From a virus, in IMG/VR virus record IMGVR_UViG_3300043398_000421, positions 1-46,845 of that record: DNA of 46,845 nucleotides. One strand, written 5' to 3'. Positions 36,401 through 41,659 of this stretch are shown piece after piece. The notes under the pieces are model-generated. The model was not told the origin of the DNA, made no database searches, and saw nothing but the letters and a program-made list of their open reading frames with translations. Both the position numbers and the translations under genes were made by a program. How positions within the stretch are numbered: position 1 is the stretch's first letter; the number at the start of each line of letters is the position of its first letter.

Positions 36401-39329
36401 TGAAGACGCGATCGAAACGGCGATGCGCCTTGGCCCCGACAAGTTGCCGAACCACTACCTCGGACTGACGGTGGACAATGTGCAGGACTACCTGGACGAG
36501 ATCCAGAAACTGGCGACGCCGGAAGCGAAGGCGATCGTGGAGCGGTTCCACGTCACGATGGAAGCGTCTTTCGGCGACCTCGTCCAGCGCGGGAAGCTGG
36601 ACGAGGCATCAAAGAAGCAGAAGTATTTCCCTAACGTTGTCCTGGACTACCTGAATACGCTTGATCAAGATGCCTATGTTTCCGCCGTCCTTCATACGCC
36701 CGGCGGCCTCCAGGGGATGCAGGACCCGCCGGAAGCTCCCGGCCTGAAAGAAAAAGAACACACGTTGCGTACGAGCGTTCCATCGCGCCTTAAGGAACCA
36801 TTCCGCGGATATACGCTAGAGCGGAAGGGGCACGGCGAAAAGTTCCATTCCGCTGATGTATGGGATGTGACATGGCGATATTTGACCAAGCTGAACGCGG
36901 ATAACCACGTAGACGATCTGAAGGATAGCGCCATTAAGCAGTTCGAGAATACGACGCTGGATCCCGCGAGCGGCCGGATGCGAAAGCTATCTGGGGCGGA
37001 ACGGGCAGCCATACTCGCATCCACCGGAGGCCGAGTTAAGCCGGACGCCACGTATTCGGATCAATCAGGAAACCGGTACTACGGATACCAGGTTAAGCCC
37101 GGAAGCCGCATGTACCGGGCGATGGTCACGAGGGAGGCTAATTGGGAAGCTGCCGTCATCGCCGGGCTAACCGCGGCAGAGCTTGAACAAATCGGCACTG
37201 CGGCGGAGGGCTTGGCGGTTGGCCGCAAGAATCCGGCGGTGCTTCTCCCCATGGAACTCGCGAAGCGGCTGATCAGTTTTCATGAGAGGCCAGATATCGG
37301 CGAGATCGTCAAATGGGCCGTTCGTGCAACATCGAAGTGGAAGGCGATCACCCTCACGAATGCCGGACTGACATACCAGACGAATAATTTACTCGGCGAT
37401 TCGCTTCACGCGCTGTCGTGGGAGCCCGCGACGGTGCTCAAGATGTACCCGGCGCTGAAACTGCTGTGGAAGGACCGGATGCGCACGGCTGACTCCATTC
37501 TCGCCAAGCTGACACGGGCCTCCCTGAAACGCATGGGGATAGCCGACATTGAGTTGACCAACGCCGAAAAGGACATGATCAAGATGATGGAAGACGCCAA
37601 AGTGTTACACGCGTCGGCGACTTCATTCTTTGACCAGTTCGGCGGCAATGCAAGGCTGGACGATTCCGAGATCTACCGGCGCACGATGAAGACTGGATGG
37701 GAGAAGACGAAGCTGCAGGGCAAGAAGGTTCTGGCGGACCTCTGGAATCACATGGGGATGCGGACGATCGGCGAATACCGCGAAGCGTTGCCGCGTGTGG
37801 CAATGTGGATGGCGATGAACGATCACATGGAGAAGAGCCGGGCATCGTTCCGGAAGAAGTTTGTCGCCGACTACAAGAGAGCCAACAAGGGCATCCCCCC
37901 GGGTGCCAAGATCGTCCGAAAGGCGGAATCGTCGAAAAACTTCCTGCGGCCATGGCAAAAAACATTCGGGCTGACCAATGAGCAGGCGAGAGACGCCGCC
38001 CCTCGCGACATCTTAATCAATTATTCGAAGAAGACGTGGCGGTTCTCAACGTATATAAGCGGATTGGCGCTTCCGTTCGCCACGTACAACCTGAAAATCG
38101 TGGGCTCGGTTCTCCGGCAGGCGAAGAGTCCGTACTTCTGGGCTATTCAGGGCGGCTTGCTGACGGCGGCGTGGCTTTGGAACAACATGTACTACCCCGA
38201 TGATGAGCGCGACGCGCCCGAATGGATGAAGTACAAGTTGCATGTGTGGCTGCCAGCGAATGATGTTGACCCGAAAACCGGGAGAACGACCAGGAAAGCG
38301 CTCGTTGGTAACTGGCTGCCGCTCAATATCGCGGGTACGTGGGTGGGGCTCGACAAGTGGTCTTCGTACCTTGGTGAGATATACAGGGGCGATTCCGATA
38401 CGAAGAAAATCGCCGGGAACGTCATCGAGGACTGGACCGGCTACAACCCCGTATCGGGGACAGGTATCGTGGCCGTAAATAGCGCATGGGCCAAGACCGC
38501 GGCCGCGATGGTCGGCCCTCTCGTTGCCGCGTTTGAAGGGCTTGTCTATAACCGCAGGGGCGCGACCGGCCGCCCGGTTGTCCCGGAAAGGCTGAAAAAC
38601 ACTCCACGCGGGGACGCGATGGCATATTCGTATGTCATAGAGAGGATGTTGGCCCCGGTGACGCAGGGGGTGACGGCCTATGAGGCCGTAATGCAAGAAG
38701 CGCCGGAAGAAGATGAAGACCTCGACGATGTGAGCAACCCGCTGGCTCACGCAACCGCAGGCGCAAAGTGGGGGTCTTCGATTCTGGGTGCATACCTATT
38801 CGACCGTGGCCCACTGGACCCATGGAAGGCTATCGGTGGTCACGAGATCGATGTTCAGCGTGAGCGGCAGGCGAAATGGCGGAATGAATTGCGTGCTCAG
38901 GAGAACATGCATAACGCCAAGCTACTGGACATCCAAGACCTATATGTCAAATTTGAAGGCGGACGCCAATACACCGAAGAGCAGTTTTCCGGGGAAATGG
39001 AGAAGATCCAAGAAGGGGACGGCCCATACGTCCCAACGCAGACGGTGTGGCGCCTACTGCGATCGCCGCAGACGCGAATCCGCGTGGCGCAGGCGCAATT
39101 TCGCGGGACGAGTGACCCCGAGAAGAAGCGCCAACTCTCGGAAACCATAAACGCCCTGGACAACCAGATATTGGCCGAGTCCCGCAAGGGCGCCCCGAGG
39201 GCCGTACGCCCGGAGTTGCCGCCGATACCTTTTTCGGATACTGCGGCGCCGTCCGGGGTGCCGCCGGGCTCCTATTCGGCTCCGCGCGGGTTCCCGCCAA
39301 GGCCGCCGAGTTTTCAGCCGCAGCCGTAA
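24438..39329 (+). CDS. Giant polyvalent protein (4,963 aa): zincin, N6-adenine methyltransferase, SF2 helicase, large C-terminal domain (DarB-like)
   Basis: An uninterrupted frame of 14.9 kb. Layout, approximate residues: 1-85 helical head; 85-260 Pro-rich linker; 260-455 coiled coil; about 460-490 and 590-760 hydrophobic Gly/Ala segments that may enter membranes; 1652-1656 HEMVH (zincin metal-binding motif HExxH); 1986 onward DarB-type region starting RITEADHLGEGGPREK; methyltransferase motif I LEPGMGTGNFFG at 2100-2111 and motif IV variant NVPFG at 2166-2170; helicase Walker A GTGKT at 2769-2773 (K2772), DEAH at 2935-2938, motif VI QRIGRILRQG with R3276; 3300-3700 coiled coil and acidic linker; about 3730-4963 C-terminal polyvalent domain with WKAITLTNAGLTYQTNNLL near 4301 and a hydrophobic helix near 4563-4585. 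Probably packaged and ejected with DNA to block restriction. Confidence 0.85.
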   Translation: MASLVEDLLGPPGNASSRGPVDRASRAESILGRYPALTPDQRRQIVDSIRNANVDVTFRDMLRNSGMAKQDTGALWDMGLESVDERRAARNPTAVPPAPQPAKPALPPKAPVSAGFTDTLKAWPGEFLSPKAAAVAPAVPKLPPKPNTALTMGAQSPVPDATPVPDSTLRPSAPTGVPPKSSLPPRPSSQFPAPVGSIGGEIKPPTGIWAEPQGPVGTGEFAPKIKSGPLAPTESGGIISGMLTLDPVSLAPPPSGPEIAREEQLLISEGRALAAETEKFKSIRDAIEAKVPGLKARKAALDTELAAIQAEVGNRDTRARTSVSVLNAETAEIEREDAALERAISAFNSAATAGQMDAAQFSAAKTALDQRIASLRARADSHAAAVDAHNRSEQSDPLMARIAAYQKAERDLIAALDAQAAPGFSANTAALQAKWADYENRATAFKKKVDPKQQGQVYNPGIGWTLFGELGLAAPVAGAVGAAGGIVRALSTVAEAVMPESAEARMQREALKAMEGLSFDERMARMAYLRQSSPDHVLLKKPDELHVDPLTGILKERAGLMEAATEQLRGGDFGGGGFNVDRSKLTGTESAVLSGLESIGSNAPGLVAGAMAQTPKLGAAIASTLMGLSTGGQSAGEGRKAGFSPGKALLYGGIDGLVETFTEYIPSHIMMDYLAKKNPSFLRMLYESSIAEQPSEVAATGLQELNRWLFNPDHNNESFKDFLLRMPEAERQTIIATTVATVGQTGMIHALKRMGESPDAANDLAARGLAREKIDEFLAAIRGLRSSDAGTPPATEPSSAGVVTPEPPSPTPSPATPSVALPPSPPRIFQIGGNQVVGTFRDNVVYADGRVISMARRPSYMHALRQYDIPQMTHEQVQALQESQKPPLPPAQVSAPSAPPPMPVRPDANSSRQELPPRPAGITGHVHIPSMNRDVPVSEVAGVSRGVEDVATMGSKVIMADGATWPISRSVLDSLVAAGAADVTRVPPQFGSYEEAQAAIDRFEDALDLKYVDVRHPDGRSVSASLIATSPYASPITAADTAELLALYEARDAFSREETARDVTDIDRRFEALIPDTAERASFVRSVAQADLPISIRNNSDVRGVGGLANMIVHRLSEQYGDHPATAFTIESSNEGTPGSPGMRLRLIHEPGLGPSRPVLNEAQRWMKHLYPEETPIIPGARIAPETPGLPERPSETTLPPSADDAGVIIGAPAPDTGEFEVKARGETQAEAHAVAMEALRKSGKDPDRYSMDPAVWKKGAVRPSRGGVEIDANPEYTFTFTPIPPPVTAEDIKRIPADIEATGLKNLEERSDEEIAEAMDDAEALSRAQALGYARKLLKDGVGVVPKTLAESYGITLAAASEVIAEARKEAGLPKAGAVPDAPKASPQDTPGYRIEPLPDGRFDIIRPNGKRSSMGPFASKEEAAAEMAVMEEANPQKAPAPLKSPAVKSSKAPAPPAKAKTPAIKPLPPQPSAQLSDADAMREGIASGKLSAEDEDALSVDFSSPPRGEGAGDMMGGFPVVPTPERPFITKRTPHGPRVWADAAAIELIIEYAKPEERDAGSKTSALTVRNVDPGAVQWMSEEMAEAQRFGDEERVRRLAGLRDVFAEAVADGRSQVAIVPMNSNAANIGGPMSSRLGLGRQRAAQLARHEMVHQVLGGILNGADYTALDEVPAIRSGYPGLAKKADGYYRAVHGTTRRNLVTRVEEIFTHILAGQEREIRLTEDQAVAIISDAWDKLKAIKGGAAAAKVFRVGNPRITGKVGGYVKEVFGRGGPQSVGDSIHGAGRGGQGGVEGLPPKPEGTGGLDIDRSESPPETGDKRLSTLAPGVRTPVIKTAGVIYRNTESRDEWAAQMLAKIGEKVRPYLNSLYDLAEDVAETHGLPQHRQQEVTDVRTGIAGKPGEAAHSGLPAASGQAAGGEGNAGEDSQSSGEVRAGNLPGQPEAVAGGGSGGVDVRGTVSDPGRKGSSGVGAPRTTNDGFYRITEADHLGEGGPREKLVRNLTAIRTLKSLDSEGRLPTPAEKRILAGYVGWGSLAQAVFSEKNAKLPERLELERLLTPEELDAARKSTMNAHYTSPQVINFMWQMAGRLGFSGGTILEPGMGTGNFFGLAPASVLPNSTFLGVELDQITGKIAQYLYPGAQIMVRGYETVVMPDGAVDLAIGNVPFGNYKLSDPRYRSQNLSIHDYYFVKTLDKARPGGIVMFITSRFTMDKMSPRVRDAMASRGNLVAAYRLPNTAFRQNAGTEVTTDIIILQKRQPQTPQSGEAFSSVTEIAPGLAINEYFARHPENMFGRMALTGKMYGKREEGEPTLEPTEPLDTMMANAMRRAPRNVIDAIQSAPPMIAAAAPGDVRELAYTVQDGRLLQRVDGALVAPLDKKLETEPYLSQMRDLVQIRDQVQSLITLQRTVDDDAMLAGPQGLLNETYDAYVKKYDYLNGRRSRIFEDDPQYPLLLSLENVNPEDKSVTKADIFTKRTIPASMPLTAVSSDMAEALSQVIAERGFPDLEFLASLAHRPVEEVTAELVDKELVFLDPSTGKYDAASTYLSGRVREKLAVAKAAAQQDSAYQPNVAALEKVQPEDRLPQEISYSLGESWIPEDAYKQFIAERLMGAEPGGEAPYEVTVSKLPNSWLVKFPATGAQQLEWSVPQIRLSELVEIGMDLKRPTIWIKHSDGSRSIDQQQTIIAREKLLQIRNAFEEWARTSPVWSGRLARLFNETYNATRLPSFDGSHMPLHGISKEVTPYPHQKDFAWRVVMERRAIAAHEVGTGKTISTIISAMELKRMGIAKKPMIVSPNGRVRQWASEFARTYPGANVLIIGPEDLAGPRRRLMSARIATGNWDAVIMQHSSFGLLPMSPQYVANTIREEIAQLRDAIKSAQESEAAAGGGKSSRTVKQLEKSAAAMETKLRELLEKPKDNTIKFDELGVDFIFVDEAHLFKGLPAYTKLGNVSGLGGRKGSGRAADMKTKIDFVRSRREDGGGVVFMTGTPITNSTVEIYTMTRFVAPDVLRDLGINSFDDWAAHFGNVVDVLEMSHDARSYRPKTKFRLIVSTSKELSDMFRIFTDLKYADELGIKRPRVYGGGPEAIIVPSNGVTEPLIQDIVERIDDLRRNPTKQFEKGADNHLKLNTEGRLVALDPRLLNPSLPDHPESKTNIAVSRIFKVWERNKEKRLTQLVFSQGYRLVNHATKQEIFNLYEDMKKKLMAKGVPASDIAFASDYAGNESQELYDAVNAGDIRIVFGTTEKIGVGANLQRLMLYLHNLDPTYRPDQLAQRIGRILRQGNQNEEIHILNYGLEGSLDAYIYQMMESKEREIRLLLSKGEMPSDGDPFGEFVVQLGQMKALISGNTDIIRQMELQADIMKVEAVRRDKASRVNALRFEESKIQANLESLHKQIPIVSQVIAGYDEYKAAVKKADDPANFFKAQVGGREFGARGELVKFIEAAPEEAFGSPALLFGIPVRFDQVGKWRGGDAQSVGELKHSPHDAAFSVSDFGRISEYSNALKAVNEIADKIRSGELSGPQEVVLPDGRKVTIERVQAYRYHLANEWHDVPQTASGFLTSIVTQLNNALPKEAEKLDRELEGKNKELEDVHSQQASLNDQAENVKLASMQRELSEIMDRLNPRGRPEDAVIDPDAVEASDEEGEDEEAPAAKPKPSLKIDRNEDSFTPSPLPQPPPPFGQDRKYAILRAGTGSEEMDNRGAQMEEAAALRASIDAAYESGNTAEAERLEQRLGAIEEGLEPESDLEIDAVMDGVSSEEQLAGLYARLGHPGADRPQIAAQMRAVIEDGANNESGFVGSPYAPSAPRTDLTDAEIMDAAKDAYESRRAIHGKLKKAPGGALQRAKEWIASRGGPQGPPPPLGSRPREGERGSFSMKPRPKTDAEVALEKADEIKEKNPLIGQILGATAGQSKPSIMERIRASMDRHAKDWVWEYSTSKFPQVQEWLARIIDIVPNAMKQATASVDQILGPEVAREDSELARQIIVLEDAIETAMRLGPDKLPNHYLGLTVDNVQDYLDEIQKLATPEAKAIVERFHVTMEASFGDLVQRGKLDEASKKQKYFPNVVLDYLNTLDQDAYVSAVLHTPGGLQGMQDPPEAPGLKEKEHTLRTSVPSRLKEPFRGYTLERKGHGEKFHSADVWDVTWRYLTKLNADNHVDDLKDSAIKQFENTTLDPASGRMRKLSGAERAAILASTGGRVKPDATYSDQSGNRYYGYQVKPGSRMYRAMVTREANWEAAVIAGLTAAELEQIGTAAEGLAVGRKNPAVLLPMELAKRLISFHERPDIGEIVKWAVRATSKWKAITLTNAGLTYQTNNLLGDSLHALSWEPATVLKMYPALKLLWKDRMRTADSILAKLTRASLKRMGIADIELTNAEKDMIKMMEDAKVLHASATSFFDQFGGNARLDDSEIYRRTMKTGWEKTKLQGKKVLADLWNHMGMRTIGEYREALPRVAMWMAMNDHMEKSRASFRKKFVADYKRANKGIPPGAKIVRKAESSKNFLRPWQKTFGLTNEQARDAAPRDILINYSKKTWRFSTYISGLALPFATYNLKIVGSVLRQAKSPYFWAIQGGLLTAAWLWNNMYYPDDERDAPEWMKYKLHVWLPANDVDPKTGRTTRKALVGNWLPLNIAGTWVGLDKWSSYLGEIYRGDSDTKKIAGNVIEDWTGYNPVSGTGIVAVNSAWAKTAAAMVGPLVAAFEGLVYNRRGATGRPVVPERLKNTPRGDAMAYSYVIERMLAPVTQGVTAYEAVMQEAPEEDEDLDDVSNPLAHATAGAKWGSSILGAYLFDRGPLDPWKAIGGHEIDVQRERQAKWRNELRAQENMHNAKLLDIQDLYVKFEGGRQYTEEQFSGEMEKIQEGDGPYVPTQTVWRLLRSPQTRIRVAQAQFRGTSDPEKKRQLSETINALDNQILAESRKGAPRAVRPELPPIPFSDTAAPSGVPPGSYSAPRGFPPRPPSFQPQP
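29737..29910 (+). CDS. Possible overprinted small ORF inside the giant gene (57 aa)
   Basis: In another frame than the giant gene, ATG 29737 to TAA 29908-29910 encodes a protein-like sequence with two plausible helices: D-V-E-V-H-S-P-L-E-T-A-F-M-V-L-E, then K-E-A-L-R-D-Y-L-R-S-L-K. Over the same bases the giant frame reads Gly/Arg/Ser-rich low complexity, as if out of frame. An upstream AGG-rich stretch (AAGGTAGGCGGG) ends one base before the ATG, so the ribosome site is weak. It may be a relic of an ancestral gene order. Confidence 0.3.
   Translation: MSKRYLDVEVHSPLETAFMVLEEGGKEALRDYLRSLKEPADSTSTEVSLPPKPETNG
30118..30393 (+). CDS. Overprinted small ORF inside the giant gene (91 aa)
   Basis: ATG 30118 is preceded by AGGAGGTGA at 30106-30114, about as good a Shine-Dalgarno site as any in the window, at proper spacing. 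The product is helical and looks protein-like: A-L-E-S-L-E-N-L-A-K-R-H, then L-A-K-R-L-E-A-K-G-M-L-E-K-T-A-N-R-R-A-K-F, then E-E-L-M-Y-E-V-L-Y-P-I-P-D-E. The giant frame over the same DNA (about residues 1895-1983) is Gly/Ser/Ala-rich low complexity. It ends just where the DarB-type region begins in the giant frame (RITEADHLGEGG). No family recognised. Either a genuine nested gene or a fossil of fused genes. Confidence 0.5.
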   Translation: MYALESLENLAKRHIVDYQPLLAKRLEAKGMLEKTANRRAKFALETYQANQKRLPAGGAEELMYEVLYPIPDEREVQESERLAQQTTASTE

Positions 39330-39344
39330 TATGAAAAATTTCGC

Positions 39345-39374
39345 TTGACAGGCATCGCGGGGGTTAGCGATACT
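39345..39374 (+). promoter_or_regulatory. Sigma70-type promoter for the DNA-metabolism module
   Basis: Perfect -35 TTGACA at 39345-39350 and -10 GATACT at 39369-39374 (4 of 6), spacer 18 bp, with an A-rich GAAAAATTT just upstream as possible UP element. The expected start near 39381 lies about 2 nt before ATG 39383, so the message would be almost leaderless. It follows the stop of the giant gene by 15 bp and opens the third module. Confidence 0.6.
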
Positions 39375-39382
39375 CCCGCGTC

Positions 39383-39658
39383 ATGAGCGATCAACCTAAG
39401 TTGCCACCAACGCCGCAGCCTGCGATGACGGCCACGCCGAATTCTTCGAACATCCAGGCCTACGGCTACGATCCAGCCAACGAAACCCTCCGTGTCCAGT
39501 TCAAGGGCGGCGGGACATACGACTACCGGAACGTCACGGCGGACGTTTACGGGGCATTCCTCGAGGCCCCCTCCGTGGGCAAGTACTTCGCTTCGGTGAT
39601 CCGGCCAGGGCGGACCTTCGAAAAGGTGGAAGAAGTGGAAGAAGAGGCCGGCGAATGA
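39383..39658 (+). CDS. KTSC-domain protein, 91 aa
   Basis: The start ATG 39383 has no Shine-Dalgarno site; it lies just downstream of a promoter (leaderless candidate). Residues 21-72 match the KTSC domain: S-S-N-I-Q-A-Y-G-Y-D, then L-R-V-Q-F-K-G-G-G-T-Y-D-Y-R-N-V, V-Y-G-A-F-L-E-A and S-V-G-K-Y-F. In longer proteins this domain accompanies lysyl-tRNA synthetase C-termini, and it occurs as a lone small protein in phages. Its biochemical role is not settled. Acidic tail follows. Ends in a 4-bp overlap with the next gene. Confidence 0.82.
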   Translation: MSDQPKLPPTPQPAMTATPNSSNIQAYGYDPANETLRVQFKGGGTYDYRNVTADVYGAFLEAPSVGKYFASVIRPGRTFEKVEEVEEEAGE

Positions 39659-39900
39659 AGACCCCGAAGGAAATCATCCTCGAAACTGAAAACGCCCGCA
39701 TGTCGGTGAGTCCGCCGCTGAAGAAGGGCGCGCTGTGCCGCAAGGCGAAGATCAAGAATCAGGAGTACGCGTTTCTGCAGCGCGCCGGCCTGAAGGGAGC
39801 GCCCATCCGCGTGGACACGATGAATCGTGTGCGGAGGGTGCTTGGCTTGCAGAAGATTATGGAGCAGGTCGTCCTGCTCAAGATGGAAGGAGAACAGTAA
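39655..39900 (+). CDS. Hypothetical basic protein, 81 aa
   Basis: ATGA overlap with the KTSC gene and TAATG overlap with the next gene show tight coupling. The protein is basic and helical (SPPLKKGALCRKAKIKNQEYAFL; then MNRVRRVLGLQKIMEQVVLLKM). No family recognised. Could be a small DNA-binding or partner protein to the following gene, inferred from position only. Confidence 0.6.
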   Translation: MKTPKEIILETENARMSVSPPLKKGALCRKAKIKNQEYAFLQRAGLKGAPIRVDTMNRVRRVLGLQKIMEQVVLLKMEGEQ

Positions 39901-41216
39901 TGATCGTTGGACTCACGCACGACAAGGACCGTAGGCCTGTTCAGCGGCTGGCCATCAATACCCGCGTGGCGATCGGGATGAAGGACCCCGCCAAGGGATA
40001 CCCCAAAAAAATCGACTACTTCCTTTTCACCTACAAGAACCCGGAGGGCGAATGGGTGGAAAACAAGGATCTTGCGCGGCGGATGGCCGACAAGTACTCG
40101 AAGGTCGTCCCGGAGAGGGACGGCAAGCCGGAGGTTCGGCTACCGGTACGGGAATTCGAAATTGTCTTCCTTTCGGACTCCATCGATGAAGTCTTCAGGA
40201 CTGAACTCGCCTGGTGGTCCGCTACGGAGAAGATCTGCGGTGGCGACGGCGTCAGCGCACAGCGCATCGCGTCCAAGGTGACGAACAAGGCGTTGCTCGC
40301 CGAATATCCGGGAGCCCGCGCGGTGCCGTGGGCTCCGTGCGGGGACGCTTGCCCCGATCGCCAGTCGAAGGCCTGCAAGCCCAGCGGGACGCTGTTGTTC
40401 ATCATGGCCGCGGACCCGGTTATCGGATCGGTCGCGTCGTTCAACACGACATCGTGGAAGACGGTCGTACAGATCCACTCCTCGCTCCAGCAGATCAAGA
40501 TGCTGACGGGGGGAAGGCTGAAGGGGATTCCACTCATGATGGTCCTGAAGCCCGGGAAAACCAAGTACAAGGACAAGGACGGCGTCGCGAAGTCTGGTAC
40601 GGCGTATTTCGTGAACATCGAGTTCCGTGCGCACGACTTCAAGCGGCTGATCCCCGAACTGATCGAGCAGAGCGCCACCTACAGCCAGGCCAGACTCCTG
40701 AACCCTGGGCCGACAACGACCGTGATTGGCGAAGAGGTTGAAGCGGAAGAGGAAATCACGATCGACGACCTCTCCGAAGAGGAGAAGGCGTCTGTAATGG
40801 GGCCGGAGTTCTACCCCGACAACCGTGAAGAGCCCGTGCGTCCCGCCGTGGTTTCTGTTGGCGGTGGGGCCGGAGACGGAGACTCCGAGGTCCGGGCGGC
40901 CGCGACGATGATCGGGTGCTCGCCGGCGCAGTTGACTGCGTTCCGCGGGGCGCTGAAGAGCGACGCGGCCGTGGCGGATTACCTGACCCAATTGCAGAAC
41001 GAGTTCTCCAGGCTTCAGGTATCCGAAGCGGACAGGCAGTCACTTCTTCAGCGGGCGACGGCGAATCCGTCCGGGGCGATCACTGCGCTACGCGGGATGC
41101 CGGACCCGGCGTACGAGCCGGCGAAGAAGGGCGCGGGCAAGAAAGGCGCGGATGTCCCGAAGAAGCCTGCGGAGCAGCCGGCCCTGGAGCCGTCTGTTTC
41201 GGACATGAACTTCTAG
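39900..41216 (+). CDS. 'Hydrolase or metal-binding'/RDF-like phage DNA-metabolism protein (438 aa)
   Basis: ATG 39900 lies in TAATG. The region at about 140-175 holds C147, C151 and C159 (APCGDACPDRQSKACKPSG then a hydrophobic strand LLFIM), the cysteine pattern that marks phage proteins annotated as 'hydrolase or metal-binding' and relatives of the phiC31 recombination directionality factor gp3. Beta-strands (VQIHSSLQQIKMLTGGRLKGIPLMMVLK; TAYFVNIEF) form the core. The C-terminal third is acidic, then Ala/Lys-rich with a helical part (VRAAATMIGCSPAQLTAFRGALKS). It is the likely first partner of the Cas4-like nuclease and Rad50-like ATPase. The specific activity is unknown. Confidence 0.55.
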   Translation: MIVGLTHDKDRRPVQRLAINTRVAIGMKDPAKGYPKKIDYFLFTYKNPEGEWVENKDLARRMADKYSKVVPERDGKPEVRLPVREFEIVFLSDSIDEVFRTELAWWSATEKICGGDGVSAQRIASKVTNKALLAEYPGARAVPWAPCGDACPDRQSKACKPSGTLLFIMAADPVIGSVASFNTTSWKTVVQIHSSLQQIKMLTGGRLKGIPLMMVLKPGKTKYKDKDGVAKSGTAYFVNIEFRAHDFKRLIPELIEQSATYSQARLLNPGPTTTVIGEEVEAEEEITIDDLSEEEKASVMGPEFYPDNREEPVRPAVVSVGGGAGDGDSEVRAAATMIGCSPAQLTAFRGALKSDAAVADYLTQLQNEFSRLQVSEADRQSLLQRATANPSGAITALRGMPDPAYEPAKKGAGKKGADVPKKPAEQPALEPSVSDMNF

Positions 41217-41218
41217 CC

Positions 41219-41392
41219 ATGACCCCGCGTCCCGAATGCACGGGGGACGGCCGTCGGGATGACGAGGAGGGGCTTCTCGTCTCAGAAGAGGAGTCCGCTC
41301 TCGATATTCCACAGCAGGCGCACGCTGAGCACTTCCGGGTTCCGTTCAAGCGTCCCGACCCGGATGCGCACCTTGGGGCTAATCGCGACTAG
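41219..41392 (+). CDS. Hypothetical acidic protein, 57 aa
   Basis: ATG 41219, 2 bp after the previous stop; no clear Shine-Dalgarno site. Acidic in the middle (RRDDEEGLLVSEEESALDI), basic near the end. No family. The stop codon opens the palindrome at 41392. A short gene, so it may also be a chance frame, though it fits the packed layout. Confidence 0.45.
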   Translation: MTPRPECTGDGRRDDEEGLLVSEEESALDIPQQAHAEHFRVPFKRPDPDAHLGANRD

Positions 41393-41412
41393 CGGGAACG
41401 CTGCGTTCCCGC
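41392..41412 (+). repeat. Palindromic repeat, copy 2 (intergenic hairpin)
   Basis: A nine-base perfect stem (GCGGGAACG with CGTTCCCGC) around loop CTG, directly at the end of one small gene and 19 bp before the next start. No T-run follows, so a standard intrinsic terminator is unlikely. Shares its first 19 bases with 571-589. Confidence 0.65.
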
Positions 41413-41430
41413 ATTAAGGATCAATGATTT

Positions 41431-41646
41431 ATGTCGAATTCAACGAAAACTGAGTTGGCTCCGCTTTCATTTTCGGTTTCCCTGAAGGGCGGGACGGTTG
41501 AACTCGAGTTCAGCCGCTCGATCGAATGGGTGGGGCTCCCTTCTACGGCCGCTCGTGAGATGGCGAAATCCCTCATGGCCGCGGCGGACCGCGCTGACGG
41601 TGTCCCGGAACCTGCGGGATCGCCGCTGATTGTCCTGCCGAACTGA
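41431..41646 (+). CDS. Hypothetical protein, 71 aa
   Basis: AAGGA at about 41415 is too far for a good ribosome site but lies beyond the hairpin; ATG 41431 opens the frame. The protein is beta-rich (PLSFSVSLKGGTVELEFSRSIEWVGLPS), then a helix (AAREMAKSLMAAADRADG) and Pro-rich end. No family. The spacing to the nuclease gene start is 13 bp. Confidence 0.55.
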   Translation: MSNSTKTELAPLSFSVSLKGGTVELEFSRSIEWVGLPSTAAREMAKSLMAAADRADGVPEPAGSPLIVLPN

Positions 41647-41659
41647 CGGAGACACGGTT

